Positions 1 through 11,531 of a stretch of 64,000 bases of DNA are shown piece by piece. The notes below the pieces were generated by a model that was not told where the DNA came from, ran no database searches, and was given only the letters and a program-made list of their open reading frames with translations. The translations under genes and the position numbers were made by a program. Every line of letters starts with the position of its first letter. The first letter of the stretch is position 1. This DNA comes from Periconia sp. R9002. Lineage: Eukaryota > Ascomycota > Dothideomycetes > Pleosporales > Periconiaceae. The DNA lies in NCBI GenBank assembly GCA_023627715.1, contig JAMAHW010000005.1:682001-746000 (forward strand), read 5' to 3'.

Positions 1-2
1 AA

Positions 3-1772
3 ATGGAGGAGGACGAGGGGGAAAGTGCTGCGAGGAGAGCGAGTGCCTTCCCCCGCCCAAGCGCAACAAGCAGCAAGTGCACCCAGCAGCCCGAGAAAAA
101 AGGAAGGAGTGGCGTGCAAGTACATACCCCAAAAGGCTTGAACACAGATCCTCACACTGCTTGCACGTACACACACGTATCCTCATCACGCTCACCATCA
201 CACTCTGCGCCGGGGGATCCGGCACCTTTGCACTCTCGCTCGCACTCGTGCTCACCGTCGTTGCAACCTCCACTATCCTCATCTTCGACCCCGTCCCGCT
301 TCGCCGACCGCCAACCTCTCCAGAGCTCGCTCTACGACATCGCCACCAGCGTAACGGCCATCCAGACCCAAGTAGAGTCCCTGCAGGCGCTCCTCGCACC
401 CGGGGCGCGCACTTCGGCCAAGAAATTGAAGCACGCCATGAAGGAGGCGCACCGTGACCTGGAGAGATTGCAGGGCGCAACGGAGGTGTGCGGCGATGTG
501 ACGATTGCCATGGGAGAGCTTACGAGGCAAGCATGGCGCACGTATCGGGCGCTTGTGAGGATGGAGGAGCGGGTGCTGAGGTTGGGTGCGTTGGATGGTG
601 CGGGTGGAGATGGGGGTGTTGAGAGGAAGAAGGCGACAGAGCGGGCAAGTGAGCAGGTGGTGGAGGAACAGAGGCGCAATGGTTGTGGAGATGAAAACGT
701 GAACCGTAATGGGAACCATAAAGTGAAGGGGAAGGGCAAGGAAAAAGCGAAAGAGCCGGAAGTGCGATTTGAAGCGGAGATGGAAGAATTGAAGGCTCCG
801 GAGCCACCATCGACGTACGTGCCTACTGGAGCCAATATTGCCAATATGTGGAGGGTGAAATCGGCGCCGGCATCGACAAGTCTTTATGCGATACAGGGAA
901 AGGCTCAAGAAGAGGAGAATGTGCATGGAAGTTCACCATTGGAAGGGCCGACTTCTGAGAGCTCTTGGGTGGATGCTAGTATGGAAGACCATTACGAAAA
1001 TAGCGACGAGAGAGCTCGTACATCAAGCACGGTGGACAGGGAAGATACGTTCACACAAAAAGACTGCTCGGGGGCAGTGAAACCAATCAATATGGTGTCA
1101 CAATCCGGACCAGTGCTGGTTCGAGGTCGCACCGAGGTCGAGCGCAACTGTGAGTACGAGGAGCGGACTGGGCGACCGATACTGCGCTCTCCCGACCGGC
1201 GGCGCGAGGGCAGCACAGCAAACGGATACTATGCAACGATGCTGGTGGTGCAGGGCAACAACGACGAGCGGTTTGTGATGCCCAAGCTGCGATACATCAA
1301 GATGCACGAGGTCAAGCAGTTGCACAAGTGGCTCGCGGAGAAGAAGTACCTGAAGCGGACAGGCAGCATGAGCCGGATGGAGAAGCTGTTGCAGCTACTC
1401 TTTCTCCTGCAAGAGGGCTGCCGGATTGAAACGATAGCAGTCTTGTTCTCGCGGACGCCCAGGCAGGTGCGGCAGGCGTGCAAAGAGGTGATGCAGGGGC
1501 TGCTGGAACTTCACAGCGAGACGTCGCTGCCTCGACGACAACCGACGTGCGATGGGCTCTGGAACATCAGCGTCATGTTCTTCAACGAGGAAGACAAAGT
1601 CAAACGGGCCGAAGGGTACTACGGGTGGGAGATGTGGGATATCATCAAGGTGCTGGTGACGGTGAACCTGTTCATAGGGAGGTTCCGGCAGCAAGGGCGC
1701 TTCTCGCTGGATGGGGCGTGCTACCACTGGTGGCGGGCCTTTGGAGATGGGCAGGGAAGCGTCAGACAGTGA
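3..1772 (+). CDS. Hypothetical protein with C-terminal helix-turn-helix-like segment, possibly 5'-incomplete
   Basis: An open frame of 589 codons begins at the first ATG in the window, so the true start may lie upstream. Residues 1-110 are Ser/Thr/Pro-rich and probably disordered. Residues about 110-190 look alpha-helical (SVTAIQTQVESLQALL). Residues about 200-400 are charged and low in complexity. The most protein-like part is the last 170 residues: a basic helical stretch (MPKLRYIKMHEVKQLHKWLA), then a segment resembling a helix-turn-helix (GCRIETIAVLFSRTPRQVRQA), then an aromatic-rich tail (YYGWEMWDIIKV). I do not recognise the family. The HTH-like segment resembles those that precede DDE transposase domains, but no catalytic domain follows, so this reads as a host gene. 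The coding strand is C-rich at the 5' end and G-rich from about position 550 on. Coding confidence is good; function unknown. Confidence 0.6.
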   Translation: MEEDEGESAARRASAFPRPSATSSKCTQQPEKKGRSGVQVHTPKGLNTDPHTACTYTHVSSSRSPSHSAPGDPAPLHSRSHSCSPSLQPPLSSSSTPSRFADRQPLQSSLYDIATSVTAIQTQVESLQALLAPGARTSAKKLKHAMKEAHRDLERLQGATEVCGDVTIAMGELTRQAWRTYRALVRMEERVLRLGALDGAGGDGGVERKKATERASEQVVEEQRRNGCGDENVNRNGNHKVKGKGKEKAKEPEVRFEAEMEELKAPEPPSTYVPTGANIANMWRVKSAPASTSLYAIQGKAQEEENVHGSSPLEGPTSESSWVDASMEDHYENSDERARTSSTVDREDTFTQKDCSGAVKPINMVSQSGPVLVRGRTEVERNCEYEERTGRPILRSPDRRREGSTANGYYATMLVVQGNNDERFVMPKLRYIKMHEVKQLHKWLAEKKYLKRTGSMSRMEKLLQLLFLLQEGCRIETIAVLFSRTPRQVRQACKEVMQGLLELHSETSLPRRQPTCDGLWNISVMFFNEEDKVKRAEGYYGWEMWDIIKVLVTVNLFIGRFRQQGRFSLDGACYHWWRAFGDGQGSVRQ

Positions 1773-2816
1773 TGAGAAATTGAGGATGAAGGCATCAGTT
1801 GATGATGGTGTCGCAAGCAATATCCGGTGGTGTGCGGTCAGAGTCCGAGGGAGGCAGCGCGAGGCTGCTATTCTCGGCAGGCTGGGCAGGGAGTGGTGTG
1901 GGGTGGGGTCATTGGTGGTTCAACCGGCACCGGCAGTGACACACAGGATGGAAGGGAGGCCAGGAAATGACGATGGGCATACAGTGCTGGTAGTGCAGAA
2001 CTTTCGCGAGTAGCTGGTGTATTTCGTTCATTGTTATTATGAATGATGGTGAATTGGATGTCGTGAGTATGCTGGTAAATGTGCAGCCAGTGTTGAAGCC
2101 AAAGCAAGGCAAGGCGGTGATGTGTGGTGGCGGGTTTCACGTTGATTCGCTTATCGCGAGGTTGTCCGCTCCTGCTTTTGGCTTTGTACCTGCATGCCCC
2201 CGTTTTTTGATAGTGGCGTCGCACAGGCGGCAAATCCCCGTGCCTTTTTTTTTGCATATTTATCTTTGTACAGTGTCATCCATCCATCCATCCATCCATC
2301 CATCCATTCATCATAGAAGCAAAACAGAGGCGGAGAGGCGCCATCATAGCACCAAGCGGCTAATGGTCCATGAGATAGGTAGCCAGCCGTACAACTAAGT
2401 GCCTTTAATGATGGTTATCCTCATTCATGAATGGTGGGCAAGACCAGGCGTGCAGCCAATCAAAATGCCGTGTCGCGCGAGCAGGGGTGCTTGAATGGCC
2501 TCAAAGCCCGTGCCTCCTTAATCTGCGTGCCCGCCCGTTCCATTTCGGGCCTGCCTTGCCTGCCATCTTCAAACATCCTCTCCCCGTCTCTCTTTTCCCT
2601 TTTTCTCCCCCGCGAGAATCCACTCCTTCACTCATTCAATCCCATCTCCCTACTACTAACCATCCAGTCACTCCTTTGACCCCAGCACCACCCCACACAA
2701 AGAGTGCGTCTGGCTACGTGCTACCCACACACCACACTCATTATTCTGCCAAATCCACTCATTGATATACTGTATACCCATATACACCCACCCATAATAC
2801 ACACATCCTGCCCGTC
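1773..2816. other. Intergenic region with CATC microsatellite and CT-rich promoter
   Basis: No convincing gene. It contains a CATC microsatellite near 2277-2308. From about 2560 it becomes a pyrimidine-rich stretch ending in CCCGTC just before the ATG at 2817, typical of a fungal promoter and 5' leader. Confidence 0.5.
2277..2308. repeat. (CATC)n tetranucleotide microsatellite
   Basis: About eight consecutive CATC units, followed by an imperfect CATT/CATCAT tail. It lies between the first gene and the Crh-type gene. Simple-sequence repeat, likely polymorphic in length. Confidence 0.9.
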
Positions 2817-3986
2817 ATGGTTTCGCCCTCTCTTTCCGCTGTCGCGCTCCTCGCGAGCGTCCTCCCCACTGTGTTGGCGCAAACCTTCTCCCTCTGCAAC
2901 CCTCTCAACCAGACAGGATGCCCCAATATGCCCGCCCTCGGCGCCAACCTCACCTTCAACATGAACGAGACGTACAATCCCAAAGTCTGGACGAAGCCCA
3001 GCCAGGGCGACATCGAGACCGTTGCCAATGGTTCCGTCTTCACCATCAGGAACAGTGGCGACTCTCCTTCACTGCACTCCAACTTCTACCTCTTCTTCGG
3101 CCGCATGGAAGTGGTCATGAAGGCCGCCCCTGGTCGCGGCATCATTTCTACTGCCATTCTGCAGTCCGAGGACTTGGATGAGATCGACTGGGAGTTCATG
3201 GGCGGCAACTCCACCCACGGCTTCACAAACTACTACGGCAAGGGTAACACCACCGCCGGAGGCCGTGGCTTTGAGCCCAAGATGGACTCGTCGCCCCTAG
3301 ACTCGTTCCACAACTACACCATTGATTGGACAAAGGAGCGCATTCAATGGATCCTCGACGACAAGGTCATCCGCACATTGAAGTACGAAGAAGCCCTCGG
3401 TGGAAAGAACTACCCTCAGACCCCCATGAACGTGCGCATCGGCATGTGGGCCGCTGGTGACAAGAGCAAGAATCAGCCGGGCGTCGTAGAGTGGGCTGGT
3501 GGTGAAACCGACTTCCACAAAGGTCCATTTAGCTTGGTGATCAAGTCGGTGTACGCACAGGATTACACTGATGCCAAGGAGTACTCTTGGGAAGGCATGG
3601 ACGCATCCGGCAGCTTCGACAAGGTCAAGATTATCGGGTACGTCATTTCTTGAAAAGAAATAAAGACTGCTGTACAAGATGTCGCTAACTCACTCTGCAG
3701 CAAGGACGCTGGCGAGAGGTCGCAGGTCTTCCAGGAGGCCTCCAAACCCCATGGCATGGACCGCATCAAGGCCATGAGCAGCACCACCAAGATTGCCATT
3801 GCCGGCACGGTCGCCGGTATTGTTCTCGTCGCCATTGCCCTCATCACCTTCTGCTGCATCAAGCAGCGCCGTGCCGGCCGTCGCGAGCACGCCACTTTCC
3901 AGGCCCAGGAGAATCAAGAAAAGGCCGAGTTCATGATGCACAAGCAAAACTGGCAAACCCGCGCCAGCCGCTACGCTCGCGTATAA
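2817..3986 (+). CDS. Crh-type GH16 cell-wall transglycosylase (chitin-glucan crosslinker) with C-terminal membrane anchor
   Basis: Two exons, 2817-3637 and 3701-3986, give 368 residues. The 63-nt intron has GTACGT, a GCTAAC branch site and CTGCAG. Residues 1-21 form a signal peptide ending VLA-Q. The mature N-terminus (FSLCNPLNQTGCP) is typical of Crh/Crf proteins. The GH16 catalytic signature DEIDWEF lies at residues 121-127, with E122 as predicted nucleophile, D124 as helper and E126 as acid/base. Several NxS/T sites suggest N-glycosylation. The C-terminus has no GPI signal; instead there is one hydrophobic helix (AIAGTVAGIVLVAIALITFCC) and a basic cytosolic tail of about 40 residues. Known members transfer chitin chains onto beta-1,6/1,3-glucan at the cell surface. 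There is no CBM18 chitin-binding domain. Family call is secure; the exact subclass is not. Confidence 0.9.
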
Positions 3987-5162
3987 GCAAACATTTTCGC
4001 TTGTAGTAACTTATCATGAACCACGACCTTTTTCTTTATCCTTTTTCTCTCGTAAATTCGCAAAGTGAGGACACAGAACCACGATTAGCTCTGGAGAGAA
4101 GCTGCATTCACACCGACCCTCCCCCACCCCGTCAAAAGAAAGCTTGTGGGGAGGAGAGAACGCGGAGAGACCGTTTGTAGTAGTCGGGGTAATAGGCACA
4201 GGCAGGCCTCCTATGTTTATAATCGGTTGGGCGATGCAGTGCACGGCGGTAGTAGGTGTGGCAGCAAGTTGGAGATGATGCTATCTCTCTCGATTGGTCT
4301 TTTTTTTCGTCTTTTTGTCTACATAGCCAGTATCCCTTTTATTTTATATATCCTTGAAGCCGTCTTTTTTACCAGCCTTCTTCATCCTGCGCGTCCGTGG
4401 TTCAACTTACACTTGTCAATGCACGCATCCATGCGGGTAACACTCAGGATGATCGTATACATAAACTGGATAAGATAGTCGACGTACGAGTAAGGAAACT
4501 GATCGACAGGGGCACTTTATCGAATGCGTTTTAGCGGCTTTTTAATCTCCATTCGTAGCCGAGACATGCGGCGGTGCGTGCATGTGTGCGCCACATATGT
4601 GGCACAGCACAGTCGCCTCTCGCGCGGGGCAACTGCTGAGTCGTTTGAGTGGTTCGACGTCAGACCACTTATGCTTGTTCACAACTTCATCCATGTCGCA
4701 AAGAGGATTCGTAGAACTGGACATAACATTACACGCATTTTGAAAATCACGAAAGTTTTGAACAGAAGAAGTTCGGACGAACGGTTAGGGTGAAAAAAGA
4801 AAGGAAAGAAAGAGGGAAAAGAAAGAGATAGTGTAGGTCGGAAGTGAAGTGTTTCTTGGAAATTAAGAGGGTTTTTTTTAGGAAAAGGAGAGAGAGAATA
4901 GAAGGAAGATTGGATTGGAGAGAACCGGCAAGACGAACCTTTTAAAGATCACGTTTAGGCGCTCCCTGGAATCGGATCTTGCGCTTTGAGCTATTGTGTT
5001 ATTCCTCAAGGAGAGGGGCGAGGGTCATTTATGTTTGGAGGAGTCTACAAGGGAAAAATTGGTTCATCCTTCCTCCTCACGAAGTCCGAGGATTTGGTTC
5101 AACACTCGACCGGACGATACAACACATCTCACCCACACACATACATCCCCCCACAACAAAAC
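3987..5162. other. Intergenic region with purine-rich tract
   Basis: Short overlapping open frames only, none with coding character. A strongly A/G-rich stretch runs from about 4789 to 4925 on the plus strand (repeated GAAAG/GAGA). The last 60 bases are a C/A-rich leader for the next gene. Confidence 0.5.
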
Positions 5163-6058
5163 ATGGAAAATCCAACAACAATCCCCACACCACCCTCCTC
5201 CACCGCCCCAAACTCAACCTACTCGAACCCGCTCCCCCAACCACGCCATCGCCCCCTCACGCGCGGCAGCCCAAAAGAAACCCAACTCATCGCATACCTA
5301 GACACGACAATAAATTCCGGCATACGCAAGAAAGTCGAGAACCGAGTCGTCAAGCGAGCGAGGAAAAGTGAAGCAGAATCTACCGCATCCGGGGGGACAG
5401 AAGGATACAAATCCTTCACCCAAGTCGCAAAAGACGTCGACGGCATCATAGACGTGATTTGGGTCAGTGGATCACGTACGTTCCGTCCCCCTTCCCTTCT
5501 CCCTCTCAAACCACCCCCTTCTATCCATCACACACTAACCTCCCTTCCCGCACAGCAAACCTCCAAAAACCATACCTCCTCACCCTAACCAACCTCCTCA
5601 TCGACGCGCTCCCCCTCTTCCCCGCCGCCCCAACCCCAACCTTCGCCCTCCTGGACAAACTTGATGCAGCATTCGCCTCGCTCCTCGCGGGCCACGACAT
5701 CGAGTCCGGCGCTACACTACCGGGTTTCGACGCGGGGGCTCGCGTGGTGAGTACGACGGATAAGGTGAGGATTAAGGGCGTTGTGGAGAGGGTCAGGGGG
5801 GTTGTTGCGAGGTGTGTTGTTAGCGCTGAGGAAGAGGAGGAGGAGGGGGAAGATGGGGATGTGGAGATGGCGGAGGGTGAGGAGGATGGGATGGTTAGGT
5901 TCGAAGGGTTTGAGAATGATGAGGGGGAGGAGATGGGGTTGGGGAGGGAGGATGAGGAGGATTTGGAGAGATTGGCGGGGAGGGTGTTTGAGAAGACGCT
6001 GGCGGAGTTGGGGGATGTGCTTGGGGGGGAGCCGATTGGGATTATTACGGATGAGTGA
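5163..6058 (+). CDS. Conserved hypothetical fungal protein, acidic C-terminus
   Basis: Two exons, 5163-5475 and 5556-6058, give 271 residues. The 80-nt intron starts GTACGT, has a CACTAAC branch site and ends CACAG. The splice restores a continuous frame (WVSGS-P-NLQKPYLLTL). ATG 5163 follows an A/C-rich leader (CAAAACATGG). Residues 1-40 are Pro/Thr-rich. Residues about 40-185 look helical and globular (a run around GIRKKVENRVVKRARK, then LTNLLIDALPLFP and LLDKLDAAFASLLAGHD). About 30 residues near 195-225 are almost entirely Glu/Gly/Asp/Met. I believe homologues are widespread in Pezizomycotina, some loosely labelled as meiotic recombination proteins; I see no RecA/Dmc1 Walker motif, so that label is not supported here. 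Codon choice flips from C-ending to G-ending midway. Function unknown. Confidence 0.75.
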
Positions 6059-6835
6059 GTTGGCGCGGGACGTGGGGGAAGTCCGGAGTTTTTGGGTTTT
6101 TGTTTTTGGGCTTGATGGGTTTAGGATTTGTGTGTGTTTGTGTGTGTGTGTGTTTTCTTTTTTTTTCCTTTTTCTGCTGCTGAAGTAGCAGATGATGCTT
6201 GTCCATCTAGGTATCTTCCACTTTTCCCATTGATCGTGACACTTCGTAAATCATAGGAGGACTAAGAAGCTCTACGAATTAGAAGTTCTACACCTTTTTC
6301 CCACTTACTTTTAAGGGTATACTAGCTATCCAATTGATCTAGTATGCAGCGACCCGACGTGTCATCCTTCTATAACTTACATGTAGGCCCTAAGCGTCTT
6401 AGAGACTAGCGTCCGCGCTGAGTCTCGTAGTTCTATCACGTGATATCTTTTTTTATGCATAGGTACATACTTCTTGTTTCTACATTTTTGAATGATTTTT
6501 GGAATAGGTCTAGATACTTTAAGTAGCACTAGGACTCGTGCTATAGTCATAAAGTGTCTGGCATGGATAGGTTAGGTAGGTACTAGGTAGGGAACTCATG
6601 CGGCGCCCGTGCTCAAGCGCTGGTTCAAACCTTGCGAGTTGTCGACTTGCCACCTACAATCCTACAAACACGGCCCACACCCTAGACAATTGTATCTGCT
6701 CTCTCCTATCTAACTGTCCTTGTTGAAAAGCTATTTGACCAACACAACGTATCTATCGCATCTCCTCGAGCCTCGCTCGCTACATCAACAACAGTTCGCA
6801 AATTTAAAGATCCCCGTTCTTTCTCAGTAATCATC
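6059..6835. other. Intergenic region, AT-richer, GT-repeat at its left end
   Basis: Nothing gene-like. A GT/T-rich simple stretch occurs near 6128-6175. The remainder is AT-rich and contains the TAGGTAGGTAC-type motif (around 6570-6595) that recurs between genes elsewhere in this window. The last 150 bases form the promoter and leader of the SET-domain gene. Confidence 0.4.
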
Positions 6836-9182
6836 ATGGATGTCAATACGGATCTACAAAAATTTATGAGTGCAATTGAGATGCAAAAGCAGGTCTTGCA
6901 AGATGCCAAGTCTCAGCGAGGCGAATGCCCTCGAGACCGGAAGTCAAGAAATGAAATGTATACCAATTTCATGATGACCCTCACGCACGATAGTGCAGAG
7001 CGTAAGCGTCAGAAGCAACAAGGGCTTGTTTTTTATAGGTCGACCTTTATTCCGGATGCTTACCCACCGTGTACATCCTCGGTATCTTCACTGAAGAGCA
7101 TCACGATCAAAGACTTGCGTCTCGAAACGCATCATCGTGGCAAGCTCCTCCTGCTCCGCGCTATCACCCCGCCCTTGCGTGCGACAGGAATAAATTGCTT
7201 ATTGGAAGATAAGGATGGAGACGTCATATTGCTACAAATGTGTTATCCAGATAAGGAAACGGTCCGTAAGGCCACTCAATTCGTCGATACCGGTACCATT
7301 CTTCTGGTCAAAGAGCCGTTCTTCAAGGTCTCAGCCAACGGCGGATATGGAGGACGTGTCGACCATGTGTCCGATCTCGTCGAATTAGACGGGGACGAAG
7401 CAATTGTACCTCAGGCGTGGCGGCCTCGTATATCTGAGAAAGCCATCTCGGCAGACTCACTGAAGCTCGAAGGGAATGCTGCAATAGGCCGAGGCGATTG
7501 CTGGTTTGCTATCAAGAAGTGAGATGCTCTCACCTGCCAAAGATGCAATACATGCTTACCCATGGATAGGTACACGCTTGCCCTGAAACAGCAGCCAACG
7601 GAACAAGAAGCCGAGATTATCAAACGGAACAGGTCATTGGCACTGCTGAGGACTGGTCAGTACGACGCAGCTCTGTCCGACACTGGTTTCCCAAACTTCG
7701 GTCCTTCGCCCTCGGAAAAATCGCTATTCCGTGCGTCAGAGGCGTTGTACCGTCTCGGGCGTTTTACAGAATGCCGTGAGGTCCTCGAACAACTTCGTGC
7801 CAACTACCCGGAAAACACGGAAGCAATCACTTCTTTAGTTCGCGCGAGAAAACGTCTTGCAGAGCAGAGCGATGGCAACCTCAACCTTGCTTCTCTTCAG
7901 ACCCAAGTCGCGAAGCTCGATCCCCCCTGCATGGATCGCGCTACATACTTGGGTCCTATCGAGATTAGAGACGCTGGTAGTCACGGGCGTGGAATGTTTG
8001 TCACTCGCGCGGTGGAACCTGGGGAGCTTCTCCTTTGCGAGAAAGCTTTCAGCTACGCATACGTTTCGGATCGACCGGAAAAGGGCAATGCTGAGATTAA
8101 GTTTCAGATGAGCATCGAGACGGGGCGTGCGTTTTTGGGCGGCCAGGCAGACCTCCTACAGATGATTGTTCAAAAACTGTACAAAAGTCCTTCGCTCGCG
8201 GCGTCCTTCACCACACTGCATCACGGATCGTATGTGCCCGTCGAGGCGCGGGAAGTTGATGGACAGCCTATCGTTGATACGTAAGCAAGACTCCATCATC
8301 AACACCATTAAAAAAAAACTGCTAATAGCGAACCTGTATAGTTTCCTCGCCGAAAGGATAATGTCCTTCAACGTTTTCGGGTGTCCTCAATCAAGCCTAA
8401 AAACGCACAAAGACGCCATGGCCGAAAAAAAACCCGAGACACGTCACTCCTGCGGCATCTGGCTCAACGCCTCCTACATCAACCACAGCTGCATGGAAAA
8501 CTGCCACCGCGCCTTCATCGGCGACATGATGGTCGTGCGCGCCACGAAACCCATCGAAGCCAACACCGAACTCCGGCTCCGCTACGACTCGCAACACGCC
8601 GAAGACGAAATCCACCAACGCCAGAAACACCTCCAAGAATCATGGGGCTTCACCTGCACGTGCACACTCTGCAAAAGCCTCGAGGAAACCCCGCCGACGA
8701 CGTTCGCAGCAAGACGGAGACTGTTCTCCACGCTCGATCGCATCTGTGCCGGCTTCGCAACGGACAAAGACCCCGCGCCAAAAGCCCAGCGCCAGCTCAA
8801 CTTACTCAACAGAACATACACGCGTCCCGCGAGCGAAATCCCCCGTCTAGACCTGTGGTCTGCGCAGTTCATGGTCGCGCGCATGCACATCGCGAATTCC
8901 GACCACCCCAAGACTCTCGAGGCTCTTCACAAAACGCTCGAGGCTTTGGGGTTCGTCTGCGTTGGTATGGACGCCGCCGCGTCGTCGACGCGGTTCAAGG
9001 TCGTTCAATGGGGCACTCTAGTTGATCAGGTGGTGAAGATATTTGCGGCCGCTCGCGTTGCGTTTATGGGTTTGAAGAGAGGTGAGGATGCTGAGACTGC
9101 GGATGGGTATGCGAGGACGGCGTTTCGGATCTTGGTGGGTGAGGATGGGTCTTATGAGGATACTGTGAAGGGATATCCTTGA
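6836..9182 (+). CDS. TPR-SET domain protein (SMYD/SET5-like lysine methyltransferase family)
   Basis: Three exons, 6836-7518, 7570-8280 and 8342-9182, give 744 residues. Introns are 51 nt (GTGAGA..ATAG) and 61 nt (GTAAGC, GCTAATA branch, TATAG). Residues 1-225 form an N-terminal region. Residues about 225-330 contain TPR-like helices spanning the first splice (IKKYTLALKQQPTEQEAEII and LALLRTGQYDAALSD). The SET domain begins around residue 361 with RDAGSHGRGMF and includes the NHSC motif (YINHSCMENCHRAFIG) near 511. A Cys-rich post-SET element (FTCTCTLC) lies near 570, as expected for zinc-binding SMYD-type proteins. The family uses S-adenosylmethionine to methylate lysines on histones or other proteins; the substrate here cannot be told. 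No separate MYND finger is visible. Well-supported gene. Confidence 0.88.
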
Positions 9183-10082
9183 GTGAGCGTTTGGTGGGAT
9201 CTGTTTATATATTGCGTTTCTGGTACTGGTAATATCGAGCTTTTCTTTGGGGGAATTGAGGTAGTAAGCAAGTACAGAGTTGTCCAACGAAGTGTGAACG
9301 TAATGTAGCACCACCCCTATCACATTGATATTCGAAAAACTCTTCTGGCTTTTCCCTCTCTGCTCGATAATGCTTGACAAGGTCATCCATCGCTTGGGAT
9401 ACATGGTTCTTTGATCACTGGCTGTGTTGATACCGCGAGTAATCCAATAGGTACTCTACGACGATTATGGTCTATTTTTGACGTTTGGGTTTTTTGAAGG
9501 CGGAAATCGATTTTTGGGTGTTTTGTTTCCGCACATGTGCATTGGTTTTGTCTTTCAAGGTTCCTCGGAGGATTGATGGTTCCGATACTCCTCTTCACAC
9601 ACTGTGTCTTTTGAATTTAAAAACCAATAGTAATCCACACTAAGTAACAGCATCAACATCAATGCTTGTGAGGGAGATCTTTGGTCATTGCGTGGGAATG
9701 GTGGGGGTTGAGACAGGAAGCTTGAAAGGGAATGGATAAGTGTCTGCATGGTATTGATTTTTTGTAAAGGAGTCTTGTGATTCGAAGGACGCGGCGTTTG
9801 ATTATGGGAGAAGTGGTTGAGCGGCTTTTGGCGTTGCTGTTGGGGGATCTGGGGGTGGGGTGTTCTTGATGTTTTTTTCCCTCTGTTTATAGTTCCATCA
9901 CGTCCCCCTCGTTCTGAGGGAATGGTTCTAAACACTATGACACAGAGAACACAAGCTTTCTTCTTCCAACTTTGTATAACTCTCAGCAAAAATCAAATTT
10001 TCTGCCCCTGAAAAAACATTCTGTTTGTTCATCCAAGTAAAACACAAAAAGAAATCAGTAACTGGTGCCACCTGTTCTCGCC
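9183..10082. other. Intergenic region between convergent genes
   Basis: Contains only short antisense frames without coding bias. It is the shared 3' flank of the SET-domain gene and the deaminase-like gene. Nothing recognisable seen. Confidence 0.4.
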
Positions 10083-11531
10083 TCAGTTTCGTGTAACTGA
10101 TAACCGACTTGTTGCTCGACTCGAAGCCTCAGTAGACATATACTGAACCCTTGGCTGCGCGTTTCCCTGAAGAAATTCCAAGATATCCTGTCCGTTTTGC
10201 CGAATAATCTTCGAATACATATCCCTCAACACATTCGCACCCGTTTCATTGAGATTGTCATCCGGTCCTCGGCAGCCTGGAATGATCTTGTGATGGGTAG
10301 CTGGTGGCACGTATAAATGCCTGTGGTTACAGAGCCAACTGTAGCAGAAGTAACATGCTGGCTTGCTACACCCAATATATTTGTCGTTGGCGACAAACTC
10401 CATCTCCCGAGATCTGCTGAACGCGTCGGCAATCTGGAGTTCAGCATGCACCCTTGTGACGACTGTTTCTAGATCAACCATCTTGGAGTGACTTGGTCTG
10501 ACGGATGGCGAATCAAGTTCATGAAGTCTGGCGAATGCATCCTGGTAATGCATAGGGTTGCGAGAAGCTGAGTCGGCGGAGATTCCGTGCAAGACTTCAT
10601 AAGGACTCATGGAACTTGGATGAATTCTTTTCTCAACAGTCGCTGGTGCACTGACGGTACGTATTTCGTGGACTCGCCTTAGAGAAGGGACCGTAATCAT
10701 AGCCTCGACTACTGCATTCGCCGCCGCGCGCGTTGCGCCTAGCCGCCAGACATAGTGCGCTAGCTTGCTGAAATCATCACTGGCGTTTTCTGAATATCTT
10801 TTGATGTGATCGTATTCGACATTTCTCATGTCATAACAAAATTTGATATAGACTTCCAGAGTCCAACTTGTCGGAGGCTCCGACAACTTTCTCAATTTTG
10901 CTCGTACGAGTTTCACTTTAGGGGTTAGCCCTTCGGTCTATCATTGACGCTTCATCATACCAATCTCATCTCTTTCTCTGTGTCCGAGAGACATCCTGCA
11001 CCTCGTTGCGTATCTCTGCACAATCTCCCTGTAGAACTGGATTCGGGGCATGCACTTTTCAACAGCGAGCTCGAAGATAGTGTCTTGGAGGATCATCTGA
11101 TTTTCCAAAGTCGCGGTCCTCGAGTATTCCAAAATGTTTTCCGCATAAACCTTAATGTCAACGCGTATCCCTTCGTTTGCAGCTAACCAGAGAAAGTCAC
11201 TATAGGGGAGCTGCTGCAGTGCAGCAGCCGTGACTGTAGACCCGCCTTTTTCTACGTCGCAGAGATACGCAAATGAGTCCAAGAAATCCCTTCTGGACTC
11301 GTATATCGGATCCGCGGATCGCTGCCGTGGTTTATACTGATCCTTGAATCCTGATAAAGCTTCAAAGAGCACTAGTCGAGGATATAGCTTCTTGGTTTCA
11401 TCTTCCTGAATTTGTTCCAACAACGATCTCAAAGACACCATCGTACGAGGTGCTTGGGGTATGTTAATGGCTGCTGGGCCTCGCCTCGAAACTAGCAGAT
11501 TGGCCGCCGGCTGCCGGCGATGCTGCAGCAT
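10083..11531 (-). CDS. OTT_1508-like deaminase-fold protein (nucleic-acid deaminase superfamily)
   Basis: Two exons on the minus strand, 11531-10961 and 10915-10083, give 467 residues. The 45-nt intron starts GTATGA and ends CTAACCCCTAAAG, joining ERDEI to VKLVRAKLRK. The first in-frame ATG is at 11531. The N-terminal 330 residues are mostly helical and unrecognised. The C-terminal part carries the zinc-deaminase signature: HAE at residues 347-349 (VHAELQIADAF) and CxxC at 378-381 (GCSKPACYFCYSW), followed by HRHLYVPPATHHK. This spacing and the SKPxCxxC form match the fungal OTT_1508-like deaminase family as I know it. Related bacterial proteins act as toxins or mutators on nucleic acids; function in fungi is not established. 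The accessory setting would suit a rapidly evolving role. Family call moderately strong; function unknown. Confidence 0.78.

Noticed and set aside
279..926. Long antisense frames opposite the first gene
   Set aside because: Shadow frames produced by the skewed composition of the sense gene; His/Arg/Leu-rich and without motifs.
5163..6058. Dmc1-like recombinase label for this conserved protein
   Set aside because: No Walker A/B or RecA core motif is present in the 271-residue product.
6600..6650. tRNA-like GGTTCAAACC sequence
   Set aside because: The flanking bases do not form a T-stem or a cloverleaf; no anticodon arm could be drawn.
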